Below, piece after piece: positions 43,459-52,588 of a stretch of 64,000 nucleotides of DNA (position 1 is the stretch's first letter; each line of letters opens with the position of its first letter). A program made the translations under genes and the position numbers. Below the pieces are notes generated by a model, which had not been told where the DNA came from, ran no database searches, and saw only the letters and a program-made list of their open reading frames with translations. The stretch comes from an uncultured Pelagibacteraceae bacterium. GTDB taxonomy: Bacteria; Pseudomonadota; Alphaproteobacteria; Pelagibacterales; Pelagibacteraceae. Where the stretch lies: positions 81,435 through 145,434 of the forward strand of contig CABXYF010000001.1 in NCBI GenBank assembly GCA_902516435.1. The letters are read 5' to 3'.

Positions 43459-44749
43459 ATTAATTCTATTATTAATTGCGTTTATTTTCATAAATAATTG
43501 TTCATTAAATGAGAATTCCAGAATATGGACAGAGAATGACAATGATCTATCCACAAAACCAAATATAAAAAAAGTATTTGCGAAAGATGAGTTAATTGAG
43601 ATTGAATTCAATCAAGATCTAAAATTAGATCTCTCAAAAATGAAAACAAAAAAAAAAATAATTGAAAATTTAAATAATCCAGGATCACAATCTTTTTCAG
43701 GTGAGTTGAATAAATTTGCAACTTATAAATTTTCAAAATTAGAAGAAATCAATCAGTTAAATTTTAAGCCTATTTTTTTACCTAATGGACTTATTTTTTT
43801 TGACAAAAAAGGTTCAATCATTAGATATGATGAAAATCAAAAAGTATTATGGAAAAAAAATCATTATTCAAAATCAGAAAAAAAATTACATCCAAAATTA
43901 AATTTCATTTTACATAAAAATAATATCTTGGTTAGTGATAGTATAGCAAAATATTATTCTGTAAATTTAGAAACAGGTGATCTTAATTGGTCTAAAAATA
44001 ATGTTTATCCATTTAACTCGGAAATCAAAAAATATAAAAATAAATTTTTTGTGGTTGATTATAAGAATACATTAAGATGTTATTTTATAGAGGATGGATC
44101 TGAGTGCTGGAATTTACAAACCGAAGAATCTTTTACAGTATCAAATTCAAAATTTTCTCTATTAATTGTTGATGAAATGATTATTTTTAATAATTCAATT
44201 GGAGATATTACGGCTGTAAATTATGAAAACGGAATGATTGCTTGGCAACTACCAACACAAAGTAGTAATATTATCAACGAAACTTACAATTTTAAAACAT
44301 CAAAACTTATTTCCGATGGTAATTCTATTTATATTTCAAATAACAAAAATGAGTTTTACTCTATTGATGCTAAAACAGGAAATCTCAATTGGAAGAACGA
44401 AATTAATTCCAATGTTACTCCAATAATAACTGGGAATTTAATTATCTCGATATCTAATGAAGGTTTTATGAATGTCGTAGATAAAGATAAGGGAAACATT
44501 ATTAGAATAACAGATTTTTTTATTAACTATAAAAAGAAAAAAAGAAAAGAAATTTATCCAGTTGGATTTGCTATAGGAAATAAAAATCTTTATTTAACAA
44601 ACACGGATGGAAAAATGATTGTAGGTGATCTAAAAAGTGGTGATATTATTAATATTGAAAAAGTTTCCTCTAACTTTGTTTCGAAACCATTTATATTTAA
44701 TAACAGTTTATTTCTGATTAGAAATGGATCTATTGTTCAGTATAATTAA
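43451..44749 (+). CDS. bamB: BamB-like beta-propeller outer-membrane assembly protein
   Basis: A 432-residue PQQ-type beta-propeller protein. The hydrophobic N-terminus (IRLILLLIAFIFINNCS) resembles a lipoprotein signal with Cys near 17, although the INNC box is atypical. Repeats of propeller blades are seen in the phrases LETGDLNWSKNNVY, DGSECWNLQTEES, YENGMIAWQLPTQSS and DAKTGNLNWKNEINS, each ending in a Trp-containing strand. BamB scaffolds the BAM complex that inserts outer-membrane proteins. The preceding yfgM-like gene overlaps by 8 bases. The der GTPase gene that usually follows bamB is not here; a cupin gene follows instead. Confidence 0.8.
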   Translation: MIRLILLLIAFIFINNCSLNENSRIWTENDNDLSTKPNIKKVFAKDELIEIEFNQDLKLDLSKMKTKKKIIENLNNPGSQSFSGELNKFATYKFSKLEEINQLNFKPIFLPNGLIFFDKKGSIIRYDENQKVLWKKNHYSKSEKKLHPKLNFILHKNNILVSDSIAKYYSVNLETGDLNWSKNNVYPFNSEIKKYKNKFFVVDYKNTLRCYFIEDGSECWNLQTEESFTVSNSKFSLLIVDEMIIFNNSIGDITAVNYENGMIAWQLPTQSSNIINETYNFKTSKLISDGNSIYISNNKNEFYSIDAKTGNLNWKNEINSNVTPIITGNLIISISNEGFMNVVDKDKGNIIRITDFFINYKKKKRKEIYPVGFAIGNKNLYLTNTDGKMIVGDLKSGDIINIEKVSSNFVSKPFIFNNSLFLIRNGSIVQYN

Positions 44750-44751
44750 AT

Positions 44752-45180
44752 ATGTTTTTAAAAATCTTAGATAAGTTAGGAAGAAAAAAAGTTGTACTAG
44801 ATAGAGGGCCATCCCATCCCAAATTTCATGAAGCAAAACCTTGGATGAACAGGTACTATATCTTAATGAGGTACCGTCCTAGATGGTTTCCATTTAACAT
44901 CTTAATTCATGAAATGTTAGCAGATGACCACGGAGAAGGTGTCCATAATCATACTTTCCCTTATATAACAATAGTTTTACGTGGCGGATATTGGGAAACA
45001 TTGAGTACGGGTAAATTTTGGAGAGCTCCTGGCTACATTGGTTTTAGATCAGCAAATAACCTTCACAGAGTAGATCTTAAGCCAGGCACAAGACCTTTAA
45101 CTATATTTATATCTGGACCATTTGGATTACGCAAAGGACCAAGATCAGAATATGGTATTGATTTTAAAACAAAGAAATGA
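44752..45180 (+). CDS. Cupin-fold protein of unknown function
   Basis: A 142-residue protein with a cupin-like core. GVHNHTFPYITIVLRGGYWET near 63 supplies a His-X-His pair and a glycine turn, and NNLHRVDL near 102 supplies another His, so metal binding is plausible. The N-terminal part contains KPWMNRYYILMRYRPRW and the end is SGPFGLRKGPRSEYG. Family members like this are often annotated only as hypothetical. The ATG lies 2 bases after the bamB stop and the stop overlaps the zapE start by 4 bases, so it is in the same transcript. No function can be assigned. Confidence 0.75.
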   Translation: MFLKILDKLGRKKVVLDRGPSHPKFHEAKPWMNRYYILMRYRPRWFPFNILIHEMLADDHGEGVHNHTFPYITIVLRGGYWETLSTGKFWRAPGYIGFRSANNLHRVDLKPGTRPLTIFISGPFGLRKGPRSEYGIDFKTKK

Positions 45181-46229
45181 ATTTTAAAAATCTTTTTCAA
45201 AATTTTTGTAAAAAAAACAATTTAGAAATAAATTCTTATCAATTAGTAATTATAGATGAACTTGAAAGTTTTTATAAATTAAACTTTAATAAATCAATTT
45301 TAAATAAATTTTTCTTAAAAAATAATTCAAAAATAGCTTTTTATTTACACGGTGGTGTTGGTGTTGGAAAAACTATGATCCTAAATTTTTTTTTTGATAT
45401 AGTAGAACAAAAAAAATTAAGACAACACTTTAATGAATTTATGCTCAGCTTTCATAATTTTGCACATGAAAGAAAAGCAAAAAATGAGGAAAATGTAATT
45501 AATGAATTTGTAAAAAATTTAAAATCACAAACTAAATTGATTTACTTTGATGAGTTTCAAGTAACTAATATTGTTGATGCAATGATTCTTGGAAAATTAT
45601 TTGAGCAAATATTTAAAGAAGACATTAAAATAATTTTTACTTCGAATACAAAAATATCTGAACTTTATAAAGATGGTCTTCAAAGAGATCAGTTTAAACC
45701 TTTTATAAAAATTATGGAGGAACAATCTACTGAAATTGAACTTAAAATAGAGGATGATTACAGAAAATCAAATGATAACCAAAAACAGAGATATTTTTAT
45801 CCATTAAATCAAGAGACCAATTTTAGAATAAACAAATTTTTCAGAACTATCACAAAAAATAAAAATCATTTATCTAAAACAATTAACGTAAAGGGGAGAG
45901 ATTTTAAAATAGAAAATTTTTATGAAGGAGTAGCTAGATTTAGTTTTGATGATTTATGTAATAAAAATCTTGGCGCAGAAGATTATTTAGAAATAATTAA
46001 AAATTGCAAATTTATTACTCTTGATAGTATACCACAATTTAATGATATTAATTCAAATCAACAACAACGTTTTATAACTTTAATAGATGTCATATATGAC
46101 AAAAATATTCCTTTAGCCGTTACTGCTGATCAAAATATAGATCAATTTACTTCATCAAGATTATTAGAAAATTCATTTAAACGAACTATCAGTCGATTAT
46201 ATGAGTTGACATCTATAGAAAAGAATTAA
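45177..46229 (+). CDS. zapE: AFG1/ZapE-family ATPase
   Basis: A 350-residue AAA-like ATPase. Walker A is LHGGVGVGKTM near 58; FHNFAHERK follows near 95, Walker B plus the family motif is IYFDEFQVTNIVDAM near 122, and sensor-type TSNTKI lies near 153. ZapE associates with the divisome at late constriction in E. coli; mitochondrial Afg1 relatives support respiratory complexes. Its start overlaps the cupin gene by 4 bases and its last base is shared with the yjbQ start. Very Lys/Asn rich, in line with neighbouring genes. Confidence 0.88.
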   Translation: MNFKNLFQNFCKKNNLEINSYQLVIIDELESFYKLNFNKSILNKFFLKNNSKIAFYLHGGVGVGKTMILNFFFDIVEQKKLRQHFNEFMLSFHNFAHERKAKNEENVINEFVKNLKSQTKLIYFDEFQVTNIVDAMILGKLFEQIFKEDIKIIFTSNTKISELYKDGLQRDQFKPFIKIMEEQSTEIELKIEDDYRKSNDNQKQRYFYPLNQETNFRINKFFRTITKNKNHLSKTINVKGRDFKIENFYEGVARFSFDDLCNKNLGAEDYLEIIKNCKFITLDSIPQFNDINSNQQQRFITLIDVIYDKNIPLAVTADQNIDQFTSSRLLENSFKRTISRLYELTSIEKN

Positions 46230-46648
46230 TGAAGCAAGAGTTCTTTAATCTTAAAATAAGTACTACTGGTCAAAGGTTGTATGAATTCACTGATAAGACA
46301 ATTCAGTGGATTAACAATAATAAATTTAAAAATGGGATGCTTAATTTAAGTATTCAACACACTAGCGCATCTTTAATTGTTCAAGAAAATGCTGATCCAG
46401 ATGTTCAAAAAGATTTAATAAATTATTTTGATAAACTCGTACCTATGAACAATAAATTGTACGTACATACCACTGAGGGTAAAGACGATATGCCCGCTCA
46501 TATAAAATCTGCATTAACCAATAATCAAATCTCTCTTAGTATTAAAGATAATGAATTATTACTTGGTACTTGGCAGGGTTTATATTTATTTGAGCATCGT
46601 TTAGAGCAACAAAATAGAACAATTATTCACCATTTTATTGGTGAATAG
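46229..46648 (+). CDS. yjbQ: YjbQ/UPF0047 family protein
   Basis: A 139-residue protein of the YjbQ family. Typical stretches are NLSIQHTSASLIVQENADPDVQKDL near 39 (in two blocks), YVHTTEGKDDMPAHIKSAL near 78 and LGTWQGLYLFEHR near 111, with conserved His residues that likely bind metal. Members show weak thiamine-phosphate synthase activity when overexpressed and their true role is unsettled. It is the last gene of the plus-strand run starting at csaA and ends in a hairpin that overlaps its stop codon. Confidence 0.87.
   Translation: MKQEFFNLKISTTGQRLYEFTDKTIQWINNNKFKNGMLNLSIQHTSASLIVQENADPDVQKDLINYFDKLVPMNNKLYVHTTEGKDDMPAHIKSALTNNQISLSIKDNELLLGTWQGLYLFEHRLEQQNRTIIHHFIGE
46624..46647. terminator. 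Possible bidirectional terminator hairpin
   Basis: A 9-bp perfect inverted repeat, TATTCACCA (46624-46632) and TGGTGAATA (46639-46647), with a 6-base loop overlaps the yjbQ stop codon and lies 5 bases from the convergent photolyase stop. The stem is AT-rich and there is no clean T tract on either side, so termination would be weak. Confidence 0.35.
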
Positions 46649-46652
46649 ACAT

Positions 46653-48071
46653 TTATTTCTTAAGTGACTGAAAAGCTTCTAAAGCAGCAGCTCTTGCTTT
46701 TTCGTGTATTACTATAGGTTTAGGATAATCTTTACCAATTATAGTTTTAATAGCTTCTTGGTATTTAATTTCCATTTCCCAAGGTTTATGAATAAATTTA
46801 TTAGGCACTTTATTTAACTCAGGTACCCATTTCTTCACATATAGTCCTTCTTTATCAAATTTTTCTCCCTGCAAAATCGGATTAAATATTCTAAAGTATG
46901 GCGCAGCATCAGCTCCACAACCAGCAACCCATTGCCATTGTGCTACATTATTTGCTTTATTAAAATCTAATAAACAATTTCTGAAATGCTTTTCACCCTC
47001 TGTCCAATTTATTCTTAAATGTTTAACTAGAAAGGAACCAACTACCATTCTAATTCTGTTATGCATCCATCCTGTTTTATATAATTCTCTCATCCCAGCA
47101 TCAACAATAGGATATCCCGTCATACCTGATTTCCACGCTCTTAAGAACTTTTCATTTTTTACCCAAGGAAATCTATCAAATTCTTTTCGATAATTTCCTT
47201 TTAAAAATTCTGGAAAATAATTAATTAGACTATGTGCAAACTCACGCCAACCTAGTTCATTGATATATTTTCTGTATCCTGTTCCTTTAGATTTAATTTC
47301 ATTACATTTTTGCCAAATAGTACTTACATGAATTTGACCATGTTTAATGTAAGGAGATAATTTTGACGTACCTTCGATTGATGGATAGTCTCTAGCTGTT
47401 CCATAATCTTTTATTCTCTTATCGATTAAATCATTTAGAATTTTTTTAGAGTCATTTTCAGAAACTTTCCAGTATTCTTCAAATTTTTTATACCAATTAC
47501 TTTTAGGTAAAATGTTTTTTGGTTCAATACTATTCTTAAAAAACAAGATTGACTTTGATTTCTTTTTAACGATATAATTTTTACTTTGTGGTAAACTTAA
47601 ATATTTTTGTTCAGCGTTTCGCCAGAATGGAGTAAATACTTTAAAAGGTGTTCCATCATTTTTAGTTACTTCTTGGAATTCATTTAAAATATTCCCTTTA
47701 AAATATTTAAACTCTATATCGTTTTTTAAAAAAGTATCTCTTATTTGTTTACCTTTGGCAATTACATCTGGCTCATATATTTTATTCCAATAAACTGAAA
47801 AATTATCCTTTTTTTTTATTTTTGAAAGTACATCTAGCTCATCTCCTTCTAATATTTGGAGATTAATTTTATATTTAGATAATTCTAACTTAAAAACCTC
47901 TAAAGATTTATAAAGCCACCATTTTTGTGCTTCACGTTTTTTATCAAAATCTACTTTATTATAAATGAATAGAGCAATGACACTTTCATGATTTTGACTG
48001 GCGTAAGAAAGTGCGGGATTTTTTTCAATTCTAAAATCTTCCCTTAGCCAGAATATTGCGTTTTTTGTCAT
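46653..48071 (-). CDS. phrB: Deoxyribodipyrimidine photolyase
   Basis: A 472-residue class I photolyase/cryptochrome. The N-terminal antenna domain starts IFWLREDFRIEKNPAL; the FAD-binding C-terminal domain has GTSKLSPYIKHGQIHVSTIW near 234, WREFAHSLINYFPE near 276, KSGMTGYPIVDAGMREL near 313, RMVVGSFLVKHLRINW near 342 and NNVAQWQWVAGCGADAAPYF near 373. It repairs UV-induced cyclobutane dimers using light, which fits a surface-ocean cell. It is the last gene of the long minus-strand run and begins 7 bases after the stop of the ammonia-lyase-like gene. Confidence 0.92.
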   Translation of the reverse strand: MTKNAIFWLREDFRIEKNPALSYASQNHESVIALFIYNKVDFDKKREAQKWWLYKSLEVFKLELSKYKINLQILEGDELDVLSKIKKKDNFSVYWNKIYEPDVIAKGKQIRDTFLKNDIEFKYFKGNILNEFQEVTKNDGTPFKVFTPFWRNAEQKYLSLPQSKNYIVKKKSKSILFFKNSIEPKNILPKSNWYKKFEEYWKVSENDSKKILNDLIDKRIKDYGTARDYPSIEGTSKLSPYIKHGQIHVSTIWQKCNEIKSKGTGYRKYINELGWREFAHSLINYFPEFLKGNYRKEFDRFPWVKNEKFLRAWKSGMTGYPIVDAGMRELYKTGWMHNRIRMVVGSFLVKHLRINWTEGEKHFRNCLLDFNKANNVAQWQWVAGCGADAAPYFRIFNPILQGEKFDKEGLYVKKWVPELNKVPNKFIHKPWEMEIKYQEAIKTIIGKDYPKPIVIHEKARAAALEAFQSLKK

Positions 48072-48078
48072 AGATGTT

Positions 48079-49212
48079 TTATTTTCTGCCTTTAGATAGC
48101 AGTTGTTTGTAAAGCTTTACATCTGCATTACCTTCGCAGCCAATTATTAAGACATTAGATTTTTCATTTAGTTCAATTAGTTTCTTGGTTTTGGAGTCGT
48201 TGCAAACGCTTATTAGACTTATAATACCTGGCGTAGAACACTCTCCTCCTATAATTGAATTTTTACTTAACTTTTTGTCTTTTAATAGAGCCACTGTTTT
48301 AGCAACATTTCTATCACTTACCGATACACAATAATTGCTTGCTTTTTTTAAAATTTGCCAAGGAATATAAGACATTTCATTACACGACATTCCGCCCATG
48401 ATACTTTCTTTTTTAATCTTAATTTTTTTTAGTTTACGGCTCTTAATACTTTGGAGTACACAATCTGCTCTATCGGGTTCAACAATTATAATTTTTGGAA
48501 TTCTTTTAAAATATTTCGCAACACCAGCGACTACGCCAGCAGCCATGCCTCCTACGCCAGCTTGTAAAAAAATATGAGTTATATATTGATTAGTTTGTTT
48601 TGATATCTCTTTAATCATTAAGGAATACCCTGCCATTGTAAGCTGTGGAACTAGTTTATAATTTTTTGTTGAAACATCTTGGACAATTTTCCAACTGTTT
48701 TTCTTTGATAATTTTTTACACTCATTTAGTGAGCTCTCGTAGTCTCCTTTAACTCTTATCACTTCAGCACCAAATTTCTTAATTTCATTAACTCTTGTTT
48801 CACTAACATATTGACTAACAAATATTTTACACTTTAAACCTAATCTTTTAGAACCCCATGCAACTGATCTACCATGGTTGCCCGCAGTAGCTGACGATAT
48901 AATTATATTTTTTTTTCCTTTAGAAATTTTCTCAACAGCATAAGCCCCACCTAAAGCTTTAAAAGATTTTAAATGAAATCTCTTTGACTCATCTTTATAA
49001 AAAACATTTTTTAGTTTTAAATTTTTTTTTAATTTATTAAGTGATAGTAAAGGAGTAACTTTATAATTTTTCCAACTGGAAACTGATTTATAAGCGTTAC
49101 CAAGTAATTTCGATGAGACAAATTTTAGAACATAACTTCTGTTAAAAATATAATCTTTATTAGATAAAAATTTTGTAAACTTCCAATGTCTAATACTTTT
49201 AGAACTTGTCAC
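48079..49212 (-). CDS. Diaminopropionate ammonia-lyase-like PLP enzyme
   Basis: A 377-residue fold-type II PLP enzyme (threonine dehydratase/tryptophan synthase beta superfamily). YKDESKRFHLKSFKALGGAYA near 71 carries the PLP-Lys in the SFKALGG motif, ATAGNHGRSVAWGSKRLG near 109 is the phosphate/substrate Asn loop, and LQAGVGGMAAGV near 217 is the glycine phosphate-binding loop. The GNHGRSVAWG pattern is like 2,3-diaminopropionate ammonia-lyase; EutB of hydroxyectoine use is a related alternative. It deaminates a beta-substituted amino acid to a 2-oxo acid plus ammonia. It starts one base after the gmaS-like gene, so it may be part of the amine-nitrogen operon. Confidence 0.8.
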   Translation of the reverse strand: MTSSKSIRHWKFTKFLSNKDYIFNRSYVLKFVSSKLLGNAYKSVSSWKNYKVTPLLSLNKLKKNLKLKNVFYKDESKRFHLKSFKALGGAYAVEKISKGKKNIIISSATAGNHGRSVAWGSKRLGLKCKIFVSQYVSETRVNEIKKFGAEVIRVKGDYESSLNECKKLSKKNSWKIVQDVSTKNYKLVPQLTMAGYSLMIKEISKQTNQYITHIFLQAGVGGMAAGVVAGVAKYFKRIPKIIIVEPDRADCVLQSIKSRKLKKIKIKKESIMGGMSCNEMSYIPWQILKKASNYCVSVSDRNVAKTVALLKDKKLSKNSIIGGECSTPGIISLISVCNDSKTKKLIELNEKSNVLIIGCEGNADVKLYKQLLSKGRK

Positions 49213-49213
49213 T

Positions 49214-50539
49214 TTAACAATCTAAAGTGTTCTGTCTTTCCCATTTAGTTATAGGTTTTGACTTATCAAATTTTTCTTTACTATTAAATTCTTTTAATTC
49301 AATTTTCTTTAATTTAACATAACTATCGATAACATTTTTTCCGAAAGCTTCATTTATTACTTTGTTGTCAGTAATTTTATTAAGAGATTCCCCAAGTTCA
49401 TTTGGTAATTTTGAAAGATTGGGATATTTATCTGATTCTTCATACATATTGCAATGAAGAGGTTTTCCTGGGTTAATTTTTTTATTTAAACCTTCTATAC
49501 CAGCGGCTAACACTCCTGCTTGAAGTAAATATGGATTGACTGATCCGTCCATTAACCTTAACTCAAACCTTCCTGGATCGGGTATTCTAATCATATGTGT
49601 TCTATTATTCCCTGTGTAAGAAATACTGCTTGGAGACCATGTTGCGCCAGATTTTGTTGGAGGTGCATTTATTCTTCTATAACTATTAATTGTTGGATTA
49701 AAAAAAGCTGATAATGACGATGCGTTTTTCATAACTCCACCTAAAAAATTATAAGCTATTTTACTTAAACCTAGTTTATCTGATTTGTCTAAAAATTTAT
49801 TTTTATTACCTTCCCAAACAGATATATGGGCATGACATCCATTTCCTGTTAAATTTTCAAATGGTTTTGGCATAAATGTAGCTCTTAGCCCATGTTTTTC
49901 AGCCAATGTTTTCACCATATACTTAAAAAAAGTCTGTCTATCGGCTGTTTTCAAGCAGTCAGAGTAATCCCAGTTCATTTCAAATTGACCGTTAGCATCC
50001 TCATGATCATTTTGATAAGGGCCCCATCCCATGTCGATCATACAATCACAAATTTCTTTTATTAAATCGTATCTCCTCATTAATGCTGATTGATCATAAC
50101 AAGGTTTAGATTGGGTATCTCTCGGATCTGCAATAGAGCTTCCATCAGGTGATGTTAAAAAGTATTCACACTCCACACCAGATTTCATGTTTAAATTATG
50201 TTGTTTCAATTTCTTAATTTGATTTTTTAACATTACCCTTGGAGATGCTTCAACAGGCTTACCATTCATCCAGAGATCAGAGGCAAGCCAACCTACCTCT
50301 TTATTCCACGGTAACTGTATTAAACTGTCTGGATCTGGAATACCAAACATATCACTGTCAGCGGGAGACATATCAAGCCATGCCGCAAAACCAGCAAAAC
50401 CAGCACCATTTTTTTGCATTTCTTTAATCGCTTGAGCAGGTACTAGTTTTGATCTTAGAACACCAAACAAATCTACAAAACTTATTAGAAAATATTTTAT
50501 TTTTTTTGATTTTGCTATTTGAAATAAATTTTTAGGCAT
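49214..50539 (-). CDS. gmaS: Gamma-glutamylmethylamide synthetase (GmaS)
   Basis: A 441-residue glutamine-synthetase-fold enzyme matching the GmaS subfamily. Diagnostic stretches are YFLISFVDLFGVLRSKLVPA near 16, GAGFAGFAAWLDMSPADSDM near 45 and SLIQLPWNKEVGWLASDLWM near 72. Active-site motifs include GVECEYFL, NDHEDANGQFEMNW near 180, NGCHAHISVW near 230, SYRRI and GRFELR. GmaS uses ATP to join methylamine to glutamate. It is encoded directly downstream of mgsC-like, mgsB-like and mgsA-like genes, the standard partners that make N-methylglutamate. It differs strongly from the second synthetase at 59.1-60.6 kb, which is longer and lacks these N-terminal stretches. Confidence 0.87.
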   Translation of the reverse strand: MPKNLFQIAKSKKIKYFLISFVDLFGVLRSKLVPAQAIKEMQKNGAGFAGFAAWLDMSPADSDMFGIPDPDSLIQLPWNKEVGWLASDLWMNGKPVEASPRVMLKNQIKKLKQHNLNMKSGVECEYFLTSPDGSSIADPRDTQSKPCYDQSALMRRYDLIKEICDCMIDMGWGPYQNDHEDANGQFEMNWDYSDCLKTADRQTFFKYMVKTLAEKHGLRATFMPKPFENLTGNGCHAHISVWEGNKNKFLDKSDKLGLSKIAYNFLGGVMKNASSLSAFFNPTINSYRRINAPPTKSGATWSPSSISYTGNNRTHMIRIPDPGRFELRLMDGSVNPYLLQAGVLAAGIEGLNKKINPGKPLHCNMYEESDKYPNLSKLPNELGESLNKITDNKVINEAFGKNVIDSYVKLKKIELKEFNSKEKFDKSKPITKWERQNTLDC

Positions 50540-50573
50540 ATCTAATAGTATGAGTATAAGAGATCACTAGCAA

Positions 50574-51902
50574 TCATTTTTTTTCTTTATTTCCTGGTAT
50601 CCAATTACTTCCAGCCAAAGGAACTCTTGCCATTGCAGCTGCTTCCACGGTTAGAGCACATAAGTCTTCTGGTTCTAGATTATGTAAACTATTTTTTCCA
50701 CATGCTCTAGCTAATGTCTGTGCCTCTAGAGTCATAACCTTTAAATAGTTTGTAAGTTTTTTTCCTGCTTTAATAGGATTCAATCTTTTCATTAATTTTG
50801 GATTTTGAGTTGAAATACCTGCAGGGTCGTTCCCTTCATGCCAATCATCATATGCTCCAGATGTTGTACCAAGTTTATTATATTCTTTTTCCCACTTTGG
50901 ATCGTTATCTCCAATTGCTATCATTGCAGCACTTCCAATTGAAACAGCATCAGCGCCAAGTGCAAGTGCTTTTGCAACATCTGCACCATTTCTAATACCT
51001 CCAGATATTACAAGCTGTACCTCTCTATGAGAATTTAAATCTTGTAATGCATCTACCGCTGGTCTGATACATGCTAGGGTTGGTTGTCCAACATTTTCAA
51101 TAAACACTTCTTGTGTTGCAGCAGTTCCACCTTGCATTCCATCGAGTACAACAACATCAGCTCCTGCTTTTACAGCTAAAGCAGTATCATAATATGGTCT
51201 TGCCCCAGCAATTTTTATAAAGATTGGAACTTTCCATTTGGTTATTTCCCTTAATTCTAAAATTTTTATTTTTAAGTCATCAGGACCTGTCCAATCAGGA
51301 TGCCTACATGCAGATCTTTGATCGACACCCTTAGGTAAAGTTCTCATTTTTGCCACACGATCATTTATTTTCTGACCTAAAAGCATTCCACCACCTCCAG
51401 GTTTTGCTCCTTGACCTATAACAACTTCTATAGCGTCTGCTTTTCTTAAATCGTCAGGATTCATGCCGTATCTTGAGGGTAATAACTGGTAAACCAAATG
51501 TTTAGATTGACCTCTTTCTTCTGGGGTCATTCCACCATCTCCAGTAGTAGTTGATGTGCCAGCAGCACTTGCCCCTCTACCCAAAGCTTCTTTTGCAGGA
51601 CCTGATAAAGCGCCAAAGCTCATACCAGCAATCGTTATTGGTATATCAAGCTCTAAAGGTTTTTTTGCATACTTAGTTCCCAATGTTACATTGGTGGTAC
51701 ACTTTTCTCGATAACCTTCCAATGGATATCTAGACATAGACGCACCTAAAAATAATAAATCATCAAAATGTGGAAGCCTTCTTTTTGATCCTCCGCCTCT
51801 AATATCATATATGCCAGTTTCTGCAGCTCTCCTAATTTCAGAGTTTGTATATTCATCAAAAGTCCAAGATTGTCGAGGTTGTGTTCTATTATTTTTTTTC
51901 AT
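50574..51902 (-). CDS. mgsC: N-methylglutamate synthase subunit C-like (FMN glutamate synthase domain)
   Basis: A 442-residue protein equivalent to the FMN-binding synthase domain of glutamate synthase. Conserved blocks are GYREKCTTNVTLG near 63, ITIAGMSFGALSGPAKEALG near 89, STTTGDGGMTPEER near 117, LDGMQGGTAATQEVF near 258, and ISGGIRNGADVAKALALGADAV near 302 (FMN phosphate site). It lacks the Cys motif of the [3Fe-4S] cluster: the position (about 347-356) reads AYDDWHEGNDPAG where the paralogue at 55.9-57.3 kb reads ECYHCHTGRCPVG. The rest of the frame is intact, so it is not decayed. With MgsA and MgsB it should transfer methylamine nitrogen to 2-oxoglutarate. Confidence 0.8.
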   Translation of the reverse strand: MKKNNRTQPRQSWTFDEYTNSEIRRAAETGIYDIRGGGSKRRLPHFDDLLFLGASMSRYPLEGYREKCTTNVTLGTKYAKKPLELDIPITIAGMSFGALSGPAKEALGRGASAAGTSTTTGDGGMTPEERGQSKHLVYQLLPSRYGMNPDDLRKADAIEVVIGQGAKPGGGGMLLGQKINDRVAKMRTLPKGVDQRSACRHPDWTGPDDLKIKILELREITKWKVPIFIKIAGARPYYDTALAVKAGADVVVLDGMQGGTAATQEVFIENVGQPTLACIRPAVDALQDLNSHREVQLVISGGIRNGADVAKALALGADAVSIGSAAMIAIGDNDPKWEKEYNKLGTTSGAYDDWHEGNDPAGISTQNPKLMKRLNPIKAGKKLTNYLKVMTLEAQTLARACGKNSLHNLEPEDLCALTVEAAAMARVPLAGSNWIPGNKEKK

Positions 51903-51904
51903 AT

Positions 51905-52588
51905 TTAGTAACTAGATAAGTTATCAATCTTAAAGTTATATAATTTTCTAGCTGAACCATATCGTTTAAAGCTTTCAGCTTTAAGATTTTTTATATTAGC
52001 TTCTTTCAAATATTTTCTTAATTTTTTAATATGGTTACTATCCATTTTTTTTTCCACACAATCAGCACCAAGGGATTTAACTTTTCCTTTAATGTATATA
52101 TTTGTTTCATATAAACTATCACCCAACGCTTCACCAGCATCTCCGCATACTATTAGGTTTCCTGATTGTGACATAAAACCCGACATGTGGCCCACAGAAC
52201 CTTTAACAACTATATCAACCCCTTTCATCGAAATTCCACACCTTGAACTCGCATCGCCATCTATAATTAATAGTCCACCGTGGGCAGTTGCTCCAGCTGA
52301 TTGGGACGCATTACCTTTTACATGAATTTTTCCAGACATCATATTTTCAGCAACCCCAGTTCCAGCATTTCCTTCAATCGTAATGTGAGCTTTTTGATTC
52401 ATTCCACCACAATAATAACCTACGTGACCTTTAATATTTATATTCATATCCTCTGTAAGACCCGCGCAAAGAGCGTGACTTCCTTCTGGGTTAATTATTT
52501 TAAAATCTCTTTCATTTTTCTTTCTATCTAAGTTTTGAAGTGTTTCATTTATTGATCTTAACTTTAATTTTTTTAAATCCAATTCCAT
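51905..52588 (-). CDS. mgsB: N-methylglutamate synthase subunit B-like (GXGXG beta-helix)
   Basis: A 227-residue protein equivalent to the C-terminal GXGXG domain of glutamate synthase large subunit. The right-handed helix repeats are visible as GHVGYYCGGMNQKAHITIEGNAG-like turns (about 55-75), SAGATAHGGLLIIDGDA and GSVGHMSGFMSQSGNLIVCGDAG. It links the amidotransferase and FMN subunits. The frame extends to a TTG at 52600, but I start at the ATG at 52588 because it overlaps the mgsA stop in a TAATG arrangement and has GGGGA 7 bases upstream. It is followed after two bases by mgsC. Confidence 0.8.
   Translation of the reverse strand: MELDLKKLKLRSINETLQNLDRKKNERDFKIINPEGSHALCAGLTEDMNINIKGHVGYYCGGMNQKAHITIEGNAGTGVAENMMSGKIHVKGNASQSAGATAHGGLLIIDGDASSRCGISMKGVDIVVKGSVGHMSGFMSQSGNLIVCGDAGEALGDSLYETNIYIKGKVKSLGADCVEKKMDSNHIKKLRKYLKEANIKNLKAESFKRYGSARKLYNFKIDNLSSY

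Noticed and set aside
50574..51902. mgsC-like gene as a decaying pseudogene because Fe-S cysteines are missing
   Set aside because: The frame is complete, other motifs are intact and the gene lies in a tight operon; loss of the cluster looks like a subfamily trait.
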